From positions 4,173,248-4,237,247 of the forward strand of contig NC_035162.2 in the NCBI RefSeq assembly GCF_001659605.2: 64,000 bases of DNA, read 5' to 3'. The notes beneath the pieces were generated by a model. It did no database searches. It was given only the letters and a program-made list of their open reading frames with translations, and was not told where the DNA came from. Source of the stretch: Manihot esculenta. Lineage: Eukaryota > Streptophyta > Magnoliopsida > Malpighiales > Euphorbiaceae. Both the position numbers and the translations under genes were made by a program. Position 1 is the first letter of the stretch; every line of letters begins with the position of its first letter. Below, in pieces: positions 48,530 through 60,009 of this stretch.

Positions 48530-49631
48530 GAGCCCAAAGAGGATCAACATCCTGCCATCCGGTTCCATGTAAAGGCTGAAACTAGAACCGAAGCCACCCT
48601 TAGTCCACACAATTGACCCAGGATGTGCAACTGCCAACTGTTCTGCGCCATCTTGTGGTGTTGTGACAGTCTACAGAAACAAGAGGCATTAATTAAAGAT
48701 GAATAATTTATAGTATAGCTGCTTCAGAAAAAGGGGGAAAACGCCAATAGATACAAAAGTAATGATGCAGCCACCAATCTCGTGCTCAACTTCACCATGT
48801 GCATAAGGAAAAGAGACATGCATCCCTTAATACCAAAGTTACAGGAATAACAATAAAACAATTTGATTGAACTAATTGTAGATCACAAATCAATTTGAAG
48901 TCAGCTACATGGATCACCTTCTTCCCATTAGCTTTTATCTTAAGAGTAGAACTTCTAAACCTGTAAACTGAAATCTTGCCAGAAGAGAATATTATTAGAA
49001 AGCAATCCAAAAGTGCACATCTTTTAATGTTCATAGTAAGGCAAGGTAAAGCCGGAGTACTTCATACAAATAGTCGCCGTTATGCTAGAATAGGCCAGCT
49101 CTGGCGAAATTACCGGAAGATGCTGACAACGACGGAATATCTGGGGATGCAGTAACAATATAGTATTGCTTCTACGTTCACATAAGCAAACATACAACAT
49201 TTCTTTTCTATTCAATATTTAAAAAATAAAAATAAAAAAAGTTAAGAAAGGTAAAAGAAGGCCAACCGCTCACAACAGCGCCTCCATATCCAGCAAGGTC
49301 CATCCCGTACTGCCGGACGGCCTCCCTGGCAGCTCAATTCTGCACATTGAGATCCAAATAGTACCCAGAAGCATTAGTTTATACATAATAGGTGGCGTTA
49401 GATTATTGTAAAGCGGTCAAGGATGGAGAGAAATCCACTCCAGGTGGTCTGCGAGCGATGGTGGAGGCGACACTTGATGATTCAGTACAGACATGATGGA
49501 GTTGATGCAGCGATAATCGAGGTTGCGATTCAGGGAATAATAAGAGTAATAAGGGTCATTGGGCGGTGGATTAGAGTTGGGATTAATTACAGGCATGAAG
49601 TTGAAGTCGCGAAATCTTCACAACGAGCTAA
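48530..49631 (-). pseudogene. Divergent gene remnant upstream of copy 3 (unrecognised family)
   Basis: Second copy of the minus-strand remnant seen at 20.9-22.1 kb, with the same blocks in the same order: the P/N/Y-rich start, YYLDP followed by the shared in-frame TGA and AAREAVRQYG, IKANGKKVIHVADF, HGEVEHEIGGC and TTPQDGAEQLAVAHPGS. It carries the same ~190-bp deletion before the last block as the first remnant. The sharing of both defects suggests that the gene was already dead when this unit was copied. The family remains unknown. Confidence 0.5.
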
Positions 49632-49855
49632 GAGATGGCAAAAAGTGAGATCCGAAAAATAATCAAATTCCAGACTCTGTCAACGTGAGACCTCCTCAAT
49701 TTTGGATAGTTAAAAATAAATCCCGTGAAATATCACGGAGTTTTTTCTCCTTTTTTTACGATTGAACGTTTGAATCTGTACGATCGTCTTTCACGACTCA
49801 CTATTTATATACTCTGAACACACTCATCACTCACCGCTCACCACTCACACTGAGT

Positions 49856-49895
<40 letters not shown>

Positions 49896-49899
49896 AAGA
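49632..49899 (+). promoter_or_regulatory. Promoter and 5' UTR of phosphorylase copy 3
   Basis: It holds the ACGTG core at 49683-49687, the inverted repeat CCGTGA-AATA-TCACGG at 49723-49738 and the TATA box TATTTATATA at 49802-49811. The leader has a long, nearly pure GA tract (about 49858-49893), clearly longer than in copies 1 and 2, ending seven bases before the ATG. Confidence 0.7.
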
Positions 49900-52800
49900 A
49901 TGGCGACGACTTCACATTTCTCTGCGACTTCGCATTGTAGTTCTGTTTCGAGATTCGTCGATTTGGGTTCCAGAAGCGGTGGCAAGTGGAGATCGAATCT
50001 GTTATTGATTCGGACATTGAGGTCCCGCCCTCTTGCGAGGTCGTTTTCCGTTAAGAATGTGTCTAGCGAGCCGAAGACGAAACTCGAAAATCCGATCTCC
50101 GGCGAAGGTGCGCTGTCTTCTTTGGTTTATATTATCCGCTGTTTTGCTTATGTTCTTCGCTAGATTCTGTTTGTGTTAGTGTGTTGTGGCTTGGAAGGTT
50201 AATGATGGATTTGAGATCGTGTACGCGTGGATGAAAGTGCGCGGATGACAGCTTCCGGTCTAAATGTCTTTCCGAGTCTTTTTGTTGTGCTTTAAATTTT
50301 GGTGTTTAAATGCTGAAGCAATAACTTAAGAATCCATCATTTCTCTTCTAGTGTAGGAGATGTTGCGAAAATGATGCTTACTGGCGGTTGATAGGACCAC
50401 CTCTTACATTATCTTGTTAGTATTGAAAAAGGATCGGGACCCACCATCTGTTGGATTAGTATGCAAGATTGTCAAAATTCATGCTATTAGACGACTTTAA
50501 CTAGCGATCTCTTTCCAATCAAACTTGCTGTGCGGTGCGAGAGCTCTCCAGTTTGATTTCGAAAATAGAGTCCTAGCTGATCTAACTGGCTTTTTCATAT
50601 GTTAAGCTCCTAATCATAAATGGTTGTTGTGTCCGCATCCTTTTTATTGATGCTGACTCGATAATGTATGACTGGTTGCTGGAAATGTAGCACCGCAAAA
50701 GTTAAGCTATTCTGGGTTGTGTTTATGCAAGGTGGAGGGCTTTTCTTCCTCTAATTAAGGAACAGGAAAAAAATCCAATTCTTACTCCTAGTTATGCAAC
50801 AGTGAGGAAACACGAAAGATTGGAAGTGTTTTCCTTAACGCTTCCTTAATAGTATTGCAATATAGGTATCTTTTATTCTCACCTGAATATTTTGGTGTCT
50901 ACAGATGCTTCATCTATCGCCTCAAGTATCAAATACCATGCAGAATTCACTCCATTATTTTCACCAGAGAAATTTGAGCTTCCAAAGGCATTCGTTGCAA
51001 CTGCACAAAGTGTTCGTGATGCTCTCATCATAAACTGGAATGCGACTTATGAGTGCTATGATAGATTGAATTTGAAGCAGGCGTACTATCTGTCAATGGA
51101 ATTTTTGCAGGTTTGTCATGACCTCTGCTTGTGTTCCAACAACTGATAATTCATTGTCTGAAAAGGATTATGTTAGTTATCCTGATATTCTCTTGCAGGG
51201 TAGAGCACTTTTGAATGCAATTGGTAATTTAGAGCTGACCGGTGCATATGCGGAGGCTTTGACCAAGCTAGGACACGATTTGGAAAGTGTGGCTCGTCAT
51301 GTGAGTTTTCTTCAGCAGCTTTCTTCAGTATAAATTAGCTGTAATTTATGATCATTACTTTTTTTTTTTTTTGGGGGGGGGGGGGGGGCGTGGGTGGTTG
51401 TTGGCTTTTGCATGGCAAAGTTAGTACAATTTGCTAATATAACATGTGTTGCTTAGGATAGTTGATGCTCAAATGGTAGGCTTCGTAGCCTGTGAGGAAA
51501 TTTGCAGGTAGGTGGGATATAGAATAAACCCTATAGAGATCCAGTTTGAGGCTCATAGCTCAAAATAATTTTGATTTGGCAAGTTTTCCTTGCTATAACT
51601 AAATATCTGCTTTAAAGCCTTCACTTTGATATGTTATAGACCAGTCGTTACAGGGCAAAAAGGATTCTCTTTAAGTAAAGAGTGTGTGTGTGTGTGCCTA
51701 TAGGGTTCTACAGGGGTTTTTACTAGCTAATTTCAATGGTCAAATGATAACAGGAGCCCGATGCTGCACTTGGAAATGGAGGTCTTGGGCGACTTGCCTC
51801 CTGCTTTTTGGACTCCATGGCAACATTAAATTACCCTGCATGGGGTTATGGATTAAGATACAAGTATGGTTTGTTTAAACAGCGAATTACAAAAGATGGT
51901 CAAGAGGAGGTTGCTGAAGATTGGCTTGAGGTTGCTTTCTGCTCATTATCTTTTGCTTCAGATGATTCCTTTAAATATGCCTACTGGTTAATCATGTTTT
52001 CTCCTTGTAGATGGGTAATCCCTGGGAAATTGTGAGAAATGACATTTCATACCCTGTAAAATTTTACGGCAAGGTTGTTAGTGGATCTGATGGAAAAAAA
52101 CACTGGATTGGAGGAGAAGATATAATGGCTGTGGCATATGATTTGCCAATACCAGGTTATAAAACTAAAAGCACTATCAACCTGCGACTTTGGTCAACTA
52201 AAGCTCCAGCAGAAGATCTGGACTTGTCTGCTTTCAATGCTGGGGAGCACACAAAGGCATATGAGGCCCTAGCAAATGCTGAAAAGGTCTGAATTTCTTA
52301 TGAATATAAATGTCTTCTGTTTACACACTTATGTTGCTGCACTTCAAGGTAGTAGCTTTTATCAAATGGTCCTTTTTGTTCTGCTTCTGTATCTGCATCT
52401 GCTTGGTCTTTTTTGGGAGAAAAGCATATGAATTTATAGGATAATCATTGCAATGCTTTCCCTTGAATTAGATTTGCTACATTCTCTATCCTGGGGATAA
52501 CTCATTGGAGGGCAAGAGCCTACGTTTGAAGCAACAATATACCTTATGTTCAGCTTCTCTCCAAGATATTACTGCGCGTTTTGAGAGAAGATCCGGCTCA
52601 AACATAAAATGGGAAGACTTTCCTGAGAAAGTTGCAGTGCAGATGAATGACACTCATCCCACTCTCTGCATTCCAGAGCTGATGAGGATTTTGATAGACC
52701 TGAAAGGCTTAAGCTGGAAGGAGGCCTGGAACATTACTCAAAGGTACCCTTTGTTTTAACTGCATGCGTTTTGTTTTGTTTTGCTATATCAATAAAACAA

Positions 52801-55800
52801 TCATAATTATGTTGTTTGTTTTGGAATCTAAGCACTATAAGATGATTATGTTTGGAAAATTTGAACATAATGAAGAGCTGGATGGTTGTGATGTGAGTTT
52901 GCTGTTAAGTTCTCACGTCAGTGGAATATAATTATGGACTCTTCACTTACCACTTGTCCTTGATTTATTACAGTGTATTTGTCTATAAATCGAAATGAGC
53001 TAGCTACCACTTGGAGTTTGAAACAAATGGCATAGCACATTTTGTTTATGGATTTCTTTATTTCTTCTGTTGTTCTTTTTAATTTTCTGGTGTTGTTTGC
53101 CAGTGAATTTCCTCTGAATATCTCATCTCAGCAGTTCCTTTGCTTTTGTTTGCTCATGTTTTGGTGTTTCATAGTATCTGAAAAAAAAAGGGAAAAACAG
53201 GAAGTGAATATTTATTTATTTATCTACCCTTAGTTCCTTATCTAGCATTCGTTGTTTGCAATTGGCCTTTGTTGGTCTTCACTCTCCTAACCATTTTATT
53301 TGCAATTCTCAAATTTTATATCTTGTAAGTTATGACCTCATTTTCTGTTGATTATGTACCAGAACTACGGCATACACAAACCATACTGTTTTACCTGAAG
53401 CTTTGGAGAAATGGAGTTTAGATCTTATGCAGAAACTGTTACCTCGACATGTAGAGATCATAGAAATGATTGATGAAGAGGTAATACTGGATATTTTAAA
53501 CGAAACCTTATTTATGTGGTGATGTGCTCATCTTAATTCTAGTTTCTGTTATTCGGTTTTGCAGCTGATAAGCACTATTGTTACTGAGAATGGGAGGGAA
53601 GATTCAGACCTTTTGGAGAAAAAACTGAAGGAGATGAGAATATTAGAAAATGTAGATTTGCCGTCCACCTTTGCCAATTTAATTGCTAAACCCAAGGAAA
53701 GCTCCGCTGCAGCTATCAATGAAAATTCTGATGAGGCAGGCAAGCTGATTAACGAAAAAGCTGAAGTTGATAGTGGAGATGAAACAGAAAGCAAAGGTGA
53801 AGCCAAGAGCACAGGCGCTCGGAAGAAGGAAGAGGTGGTGGCAGAACCACCTCCAAAGATGGTCCGCATGGCTAACCTCTGTGTTGTAGGTGGTCATGCA
53901 GTAAATGGAGTTGCTGAGATACATAGTGAAATAGTGAGGGATGAAGTGTTTAATTCATTTTATAAGGTAATCTTGATTTATTTGCTTGCAGGACAATGCT
54001 TTCTAAATGACTTAATTGAAACTAAGGGGTTAAGGTCCCTCTCCAAATTATGGTGCAAATGTTTATATCTCTTACCCCTATGCTCCCGTGCTGGCAGTTG
54101 TGGCCCAACAAGTTTCAAAATAAAACAAATGGGGTTACTCCAAGAAGATGGATCCGTTTCTGCAATCCAGATTTGAGTAAAATTATTACTGAGTGGACTG
54201 GATCTGAAGAATGGGTTTTAAATACTGAAAAGCTGGCTGAACTAAGAAAGGTAATCCACCATATGTACATCATGTGTTTTTGAAATACTTTCAATCGGTA
54301 GCCCACACAATGATTAATTTCCTTGGGATTAAGTTTCTTTAGAAAATTAGGAGGAGTGTCAAAATGATTCAAGTAGCCATGTTGTACTGACTTAGACTGT
54401 CCTGGAAGTACATAAGTTCAATTTTGGCCACTGAAGTGGAGAAACTGAGTTTCTTTAGAAAATTTTATGTCCCTACATTCTATAGATTTGAAGTTCTGAT
54501 TAGAACTAATGGCTAACAAATAATTCCCATCTTCTCAGTCGCTAGATATCGCTTACAAAGTAAAAGCTGATATGTTTGTTTGGGAAAAGTCTGGTTCCTA
54601 AAGTAGCTGACCATTTGTTGGATAATTAATGTAAATATTTATTAGATTTGTTTGATTACAATATCACTGCATGTCATAATCAAAGTTGTGCAATTTGTAC
54701 ATGTAGTTTGCAGATAATGAGGATTTCCAAACCCAGTGGAGGGCAGCAAAGAAAAGCAATAAGATGAAGGTTGCGTCATTGCTCAAAGAAAAAACAGGGT
54801 ATTCTGTCAGCCCTGATGCAATGTTTGATATCCAGGTACATTTATTGTTTTTGAAGTCTTCGTACTCCTGTTAATGCAAGTTTGTAAAGTATTATATATT
54901 TTAGCAAACAGATGAAAATACATAGAAACTTCAAATGAGACGCAAAATTAATTATGTTGAGTTCTTTACCCACTTCAGAAAGTGGTAAATTTATAAGAGT
55001 TTATGGAAAGACTAGCACAATAATGGGGGGAGAGTTTTCTTTCTTTCTCTTCTTGTTCTTCATTTGAATTGGCATTTCCTAACTAGTTGATGAAGTTATT
55101 GTGTACAGGTGAAGCGTATTCATGAATATAAGCGACAACTGCTGAATATTCTTGGAATTGTGTATCGTTACAAGAAGATGAAAGAAATGAGTGCTGTTGA
55201 AAGGAAAGCTAAGTATGTTCCTAGAGTTTGTATATTTGGTGGAAAGGCATTTGCCACTTATGTGCAAGCCAAAAGGATTGTGAAATTTATTACGGATGTG
55301 GGGGCTACAGTTAATCATGACCCTGAAATAGGTGATTTACTTAAGGTATAGCTTTAACACTTAATATTGATTGCAAATCATGAATATTTGTGCTCAATAT
55401 ATATAGTTTTTTCTGTTATTATTTCATCTGAGTTAATCTTGGTTTGTAAAACCTTAAAATTCAAAGGTTTGTGCTTTTTAATTTTAGATGTACTTCAAAT
55501 CAATCACTTGCAATAAGTTTCATTCTATGTCTAAACAGGAGTGTTCTATTTGCTTTTCCTTATTAAACTTTAGGTTGTGTTTGTCCCGGATTACAACGTC
55601 AGTGTTGCTGAATTGCTTATTCCTGCAAGTGAGCTTTCACAGCATATCAGGTAATTCAATTTTATTCCGTATGGGTTTCCTGCCGACTTGATACATTTGA
55701 CTTATATTTAGAACTAAGCCTGAAAATAGCTTTGTGATGATAGTTAAGAGTGAGCACTATATTTTCCTTTTCTTGTAGTACTGCTGGGATGGAAGCCAGT

Positions 55801-56578
55801 GGAACGAGCAACATGAAGTTTGCTATGAATGGTTGCATCCTGATTGGAACCTTAGATGGGGCCAATGTTGAAATACGACAGGAGGTTGGAGAAGACAATT
55901 TTTTCCTCTTTGGTGCTAAAGCTCATGAAATCGCAGGGCTGAGAACAGAAAGAGCTATGGGGAAGGTATGCTGAATGAACCAATTAATTTTTGGCTTGAA
56001 ATGATTTCTTGACTAAATTTCTGTCATTAATCTAACAGAAAAAACACTATCACAATGATCTTATTCAAGAGTCTTCAATGTATAAAGTGAATGCTAAAAT
56101 AGATAATAAGATGCTTAACATTTCAATCATGCTAACCTCTTATATAGTTTGTTCCGGATCCACGATTCGAAGAAGTGAAAGATTTTGTTAGAACTGGTGT
56201 TTTTGGCTCATGCAACTACGATGAACTGTTGGGATCATTAGAAGGAAATGAAGGATTTGGACGTGCTGATTATTTCCTCGTTGGCAAGGATTTCCCCAGC
56301 TATGTAGAATGCCAAGAGAAAGTTGACGAAGCATATCAAGACCAAAGGGTGAGTTACATTTATTTGATATGACATATTTGTCCATCTCAGTTTTCATTTT
56401 TATTTAAATAATTTGATAAAAAATCCATGTCATATTGGCTAACATTTGTAACTGGTTGCAGAGATGGACCAACATGTCAATCATGAATACAGCAGGTTCG
56501 TATAAATTCAGCAGCGATAGAACGATCCATGAATATGCCAAGGATATTTGGAATATTGAACCTATCATATTGTCGTAG
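49900..56578 (+). CDS. PHS1: Plastidial alpha-1,4-glucan phosphorylase, L-type (copy 3, complete)
   Basis: Third complete copy and the most compact. Exons: 49900-50107, 50905-51110, 51199-51300, 51754-51930, 52011-52286, 52472-52743, 53363-53480, 53565-53966, 54098-54250, 54707-54835, 55109-55345, 55574-55650, 55779-55965, 56148-56348, 56462-56578. All lengths and phases match the other copies (953 residues), with no break. PLP lysine and family motifs are present. It is the most distinct copy in exon 8: [40 protein letters not shown] and IVRDEV. Other changes are [33 protein letters not shown] and a C-terminal serine instead of proline. Intron 9 has lost a few hundred bp relative to copy 2, and intron 3 holds a poly-T/poly-G run. 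Enzyme role as for copy 1. Confidence 0.96.
51359..51389. repeat. Poly-T followed by poly-G run in intron 3 of copy 3
   Basis: About 14 T are followed by about 16 G. Copies 1 and 2 have only short G runs at the same place (near 7315-7328 and 28011-28025). Such a tract is prone to slippage and to sequencing error. Confidence 0.8.
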
Positions 56579-57581
56579 TCACCATCACTTAGAGTTGCGG
56601 CATTGGCGGTGCCACTAGCTCATGCAAGGTTGATTTGCTCACACTCAGCAAGATTGATTTGCCTTCCGAATTTAAATGTGGCTTTAATAATATCGATGGT
56701 CTAAATAATTTTGCATGTGAAGTTCGATTTTGTAAACTAATAATAATAAAAATAAAACTCCAAATATTCTTTTTTTGAATCATATCTCAACTCTCTCCAT
56801 TTATTAGAAATAAACCATTATGCACTTGTGAGCATGAGAAAGAGGTTGATTTCGATCTTGACGAAGGCTTCTTTTCCATTAACTTACTTTCTTTCGCGAT
56901 TGGCTATGGCCGATAACGAATCGAGAAAGTATAAAAAGAGATTTTTTTGAATAATATTGTTCAAAAGAAAATAATTTTTTTTCGTTTTATATTTTAATAA
57001 TATTAAATTTACGTATATTTATAATTTTGAATAAAAAATTTTTAATAATAATTTATTACAAATATTAAAAATAGATTGTATGTAATAATTTTAATACTAG
57101 TTTTAAAATATAGATAACTTTTTCTTTTCAATTAAACAAGTTATTTTTTTAAAAAATTAGTTAGTTTTTCTTTAATTATGAAAATATTTTTTTATTAATT
57201 ATAAAAATATTTTTTTGTTAATAGATTGTCCGAATGTTTGAAGTGTTTGTCAATATTATTTTATAAAATATTTAAAACAAACTGAACTTTAGTTATTAAA
57301 AATAATATTTTAGTATGTATTTATTTTTTAAAATTTTAGTATATATTATTTGTCAAAAATTTTAAGCACAAATATAAAAATCGGTATGTTTTTTTTTTTT
57401 TTTTTATATATGCATAATCATGTATTGTATAGTTGTAAAAGCAATAAGATCAATAAATAGTTGGCTTAATTTCCAACACCCAAATAATAAGCTCTAAAGG
57501 GTATGAAGTCAGATGACAAATGATTTAATTAAAAAAAAAAGATTGTGACATTCCAAACGAGCATAGATCAAAAATACATGT
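56579..57581 (+). other. 3' UTR and AT-rich flank of copy 3
   Basis: It matches the downstream regions of copies 1 and 2 to about 57545, where a solo LTR interrupts it. No gene is visible. Confidence 0.65.
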
Positions 57582-58705
57582 TGATGACTGCTGGATTTCT
57601 TAATCCTGATCTAGGACCAGACCCACGACACCAGCCCATCATCTAGAGGCCCTCAAGCCTCATCACATGCATTAAGTCCGGTCCACCCAGTCTGGAGATC
57701 GGACTCTTATCAATCTCCTCAATCAAGCCAGCCTAGACCTTTGGGCCCGATAAATAAAATCCTCTCTAAGTTCAGCCCATATCATATCTTCCGGTTCGGC
57801 CTGGAATCGGGAAGAAGACCTACCCATTATTCACTTGGGACCACCCGTACGCGGGTCTGGAAGAATCAGGGGCCGTTACGCATGGGACAACGATCTGATT
57901 TCCTCGTATATCCATATCAACGTGACAGGAACAGGTGGCCCAATGACACATTGTAACATCCTCTGGGCCCACAACAGTAGATATTGTCCGCTATTGGGTT
58001 CGAGGGCCTTGGCCCAGCCTTCCCCTCACGGTTTTGTTTCTGAGGGTTCACGCAAGCGTCCTTCCCCTCAAAACGCGTCTACTGTGGTCTCTTGGGGCAA
58101 GCCCTTATAAGGCGTCCCCCCTCCTTACCTCTTTCCGATGTGGGATACTTTTAATCCACCTCATAAGGCTTCTACCCCCCATAAGGCCTGAGCGTCCTCG
58201 CTCAGCACACCGTACTCATGAGGCCCAGGCTCTGATACCAATTGTAACATCCTCTGGGCCCACAACAGTAGATATTGTCCGCTATTGGGTTCGAGGGCCT
58301 TGGCCCAGCCTTCCCCTCACGGTTTTGTTTCTGAGGGTTCATGCAAGCGTCCAAGCCCTATGAGGTGGATTAAAAGTATCCCACATCGGAAAGAGGTGAG
58401 GAGGGGGGACGCCTTATAAAGGCAAGCCCCAAGAGACCACAGTAGACGCGTTTTGAGGGGAAGGACGCTTGCGTGAACCCTCAGAAACAAAACCGTGAGG
58501 GGAAGACTGGGCCAAGGCCCTCGAACCCAATAGCGGACAATATCTATTGTTGTGGGCTCAGAGGATGTTACACACATATTCTGTTACACGTCACTAGTGG
58601 ACAAAAGGAAACATATAAAAGGAGAAATGTTCTCCTCTAGGCTTAAACTTTTTCCAATTTTACAGAATCCTTGTAAAACCTTATTTTCTGGATATCAGAT
58701 CATCA
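57582..58705. mobile_element. Solo LTR with a nested TRIM
   Basis: It starts TGATGACTGCTGG and ends CAGATCATCA, flanked by a perfect 5-bp duplication CATGT (57577-57581 and 58706-58710). The matching spacer after copy 2 lacks it. Without the nested TRIM it is about 500 bp, with a TATA-like ATATAAAAGGAG near 58615. I see no internal region, so it is most likely a solo LTR, though a short non-autonomous element is possible. Confidence 0.7.
57952..58572 (-). mobile_element. Inverted-LTR TRIM, first insertion
   Basis: A perfect 5-bp target duplication CACAT lies at 57947-57951 and 58573-58577. In + reading it starts TGTAACATCCTCTGGGCCC and ends GGATGTTACA (one change inside), so the same LTR end points outward on both sides. 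Order: an LTR of about 220 bp, a 72-bp spacer holding GGCTCTGATACCA (reverse of the tRNA-Met primer site TGGTATCAGAGCC), a second LTR cut at GCAAGCGTCC, then a full LTR in the opposite orientation starting AAGCCCTATGAGG. Each LTR has TATAAGG and CCGATGTGGGA-type words. No protein is encoded. Confidence 0.85.
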
Positions 58706-59559
58706 CATGTCATACAAGTTAGAACCAAAGCCATAAGAGAAATGATATAAAACAAATTAAGATCAAAAGCATGTCAAAGAAATAACTTTAAGATCAGCCA
58801 ACAGAGAATAATAAATTGAAGGTCACTATTAATGATATGTAGAATTTGGTACAAGCCTCAAGTAATATATGGTTACAAGATCAACTCAACATAAGATAAA
58901 AGGTGAGCCTCTACTTTTTTTTTAGTCAAAATATGAAAGAAAATTCATAAATGAGTTAAAAGTGACACAAGTCTATGGCCTGCGTACAGAATTCACAAAA
59001 TTCAGCCTCTAAAGCCAAACTGAAAAACAAGAAATTGCAATCATGATAATATTTTAGTATGTTATCATTGGCATTATGTATATAAATATAAAATTTTGTA
59101 TTACTATTAATCGACATTTGAGAAAGAAAAATAATATTATGTAATAATTTATATATTATGAAGATACAATTTTTTTTAAAAAAAATATTTATTAGTAAAA
59201 ACTATGATATAAAAAAATTATGTTTGAGGTTAAAAAATTAGAGTCAATTGGATTCATTCAAGTAACTCGCTCGTGCATCCTTCATTTTGTAAATTAACTT
59301 GAAACAATAATATTAAAGAGGTGCGAGAAGAAGTAGGAAAAATGGGGAAGTAAATTAAAATTTACACCAGCATGCATAGGATTCTTGGTTTCCCATGTTG
59401 TGCCATATAGATCCGCTTGAAACCATTACTATCAGATTGACTAAAATCAACCTTGAAGTGAAACCAATTGGTCCAGTACAAAATCATTTTAAGCTATTCC
59501 AATAATTTGATTCAAATCAAAATCAAATCAAAATCAAATCGAACTAAAATGTCCTGCGA
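58706..59559. other. AT-rich flank of the duplicated unit, third copy
   Basis: It matches 20293-20880 and 47780-48500. No gene is visible. Confidence 0.6.
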
Positions 59560-60009
59560 TCCGGTTCCATGTAAAGGCTGAAACTAGAACCGAAGCCACC
59601 CCTAGTGCCAGGGATTCACATATGAACATTTGGAACTGGAGGATTTAAAGTTACCTTGGAAGCGCTAAAGGAAGGCCAGAAGTCTCTTAAACTTCACAGA
59701 ATCACAATATGCAGACTGAACAACCTTTGTTTTGTTTCAGCGTTTCTTCCCAGTGCCATTTCCCTGAAGCTGAAAGGCAAAGTTAGTACACACAGTTGAA
59801 CCAGGATGTGCAGCTGCCAACTGTTCTGCGCCATCTTGTGGTGTTGTGACAGTCTGCAGATGCAAGAGGCATTAATTGATGAATAAATTGTAGTATAGCT
59901 GCTACAAAAAAAGGGGGGAAAACGCCAATAGATACAAAAGTAATGATGCAGCCACCAATCTCGTGCTCAACTTCACCATGTGCATAAGGAAAAGAGACAT
60001 GCATCTTTA
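59560..60009 (-). pseudogene. Divergent gene remnant, third copy, cut by a Copia element
   Basis: Minus-strand blocks HGEVEHEIGGCIITF (about 60000-59940) and TTPQDGAEQLAAAHPGS (about 59845-59795) match the other remnants. Here the last block continues in frame to QLQGNGTGKKR and a stop near 59735, inside a ~190-bp segment missing from the other two. This copy is therefore the least decayed at its 3' end. Its 5' part is replaced at about 60010 by a Copia LTR. Confidence 0.5.

Noticed and set aside
9479..53869. Minus-strand open frames of about 106 residues opposite exon 8 in each phosphorylase copy
   Set aside because: They are antisense shadows of the acidic/lysine-rich coding exon and are conserved only because the exon is.
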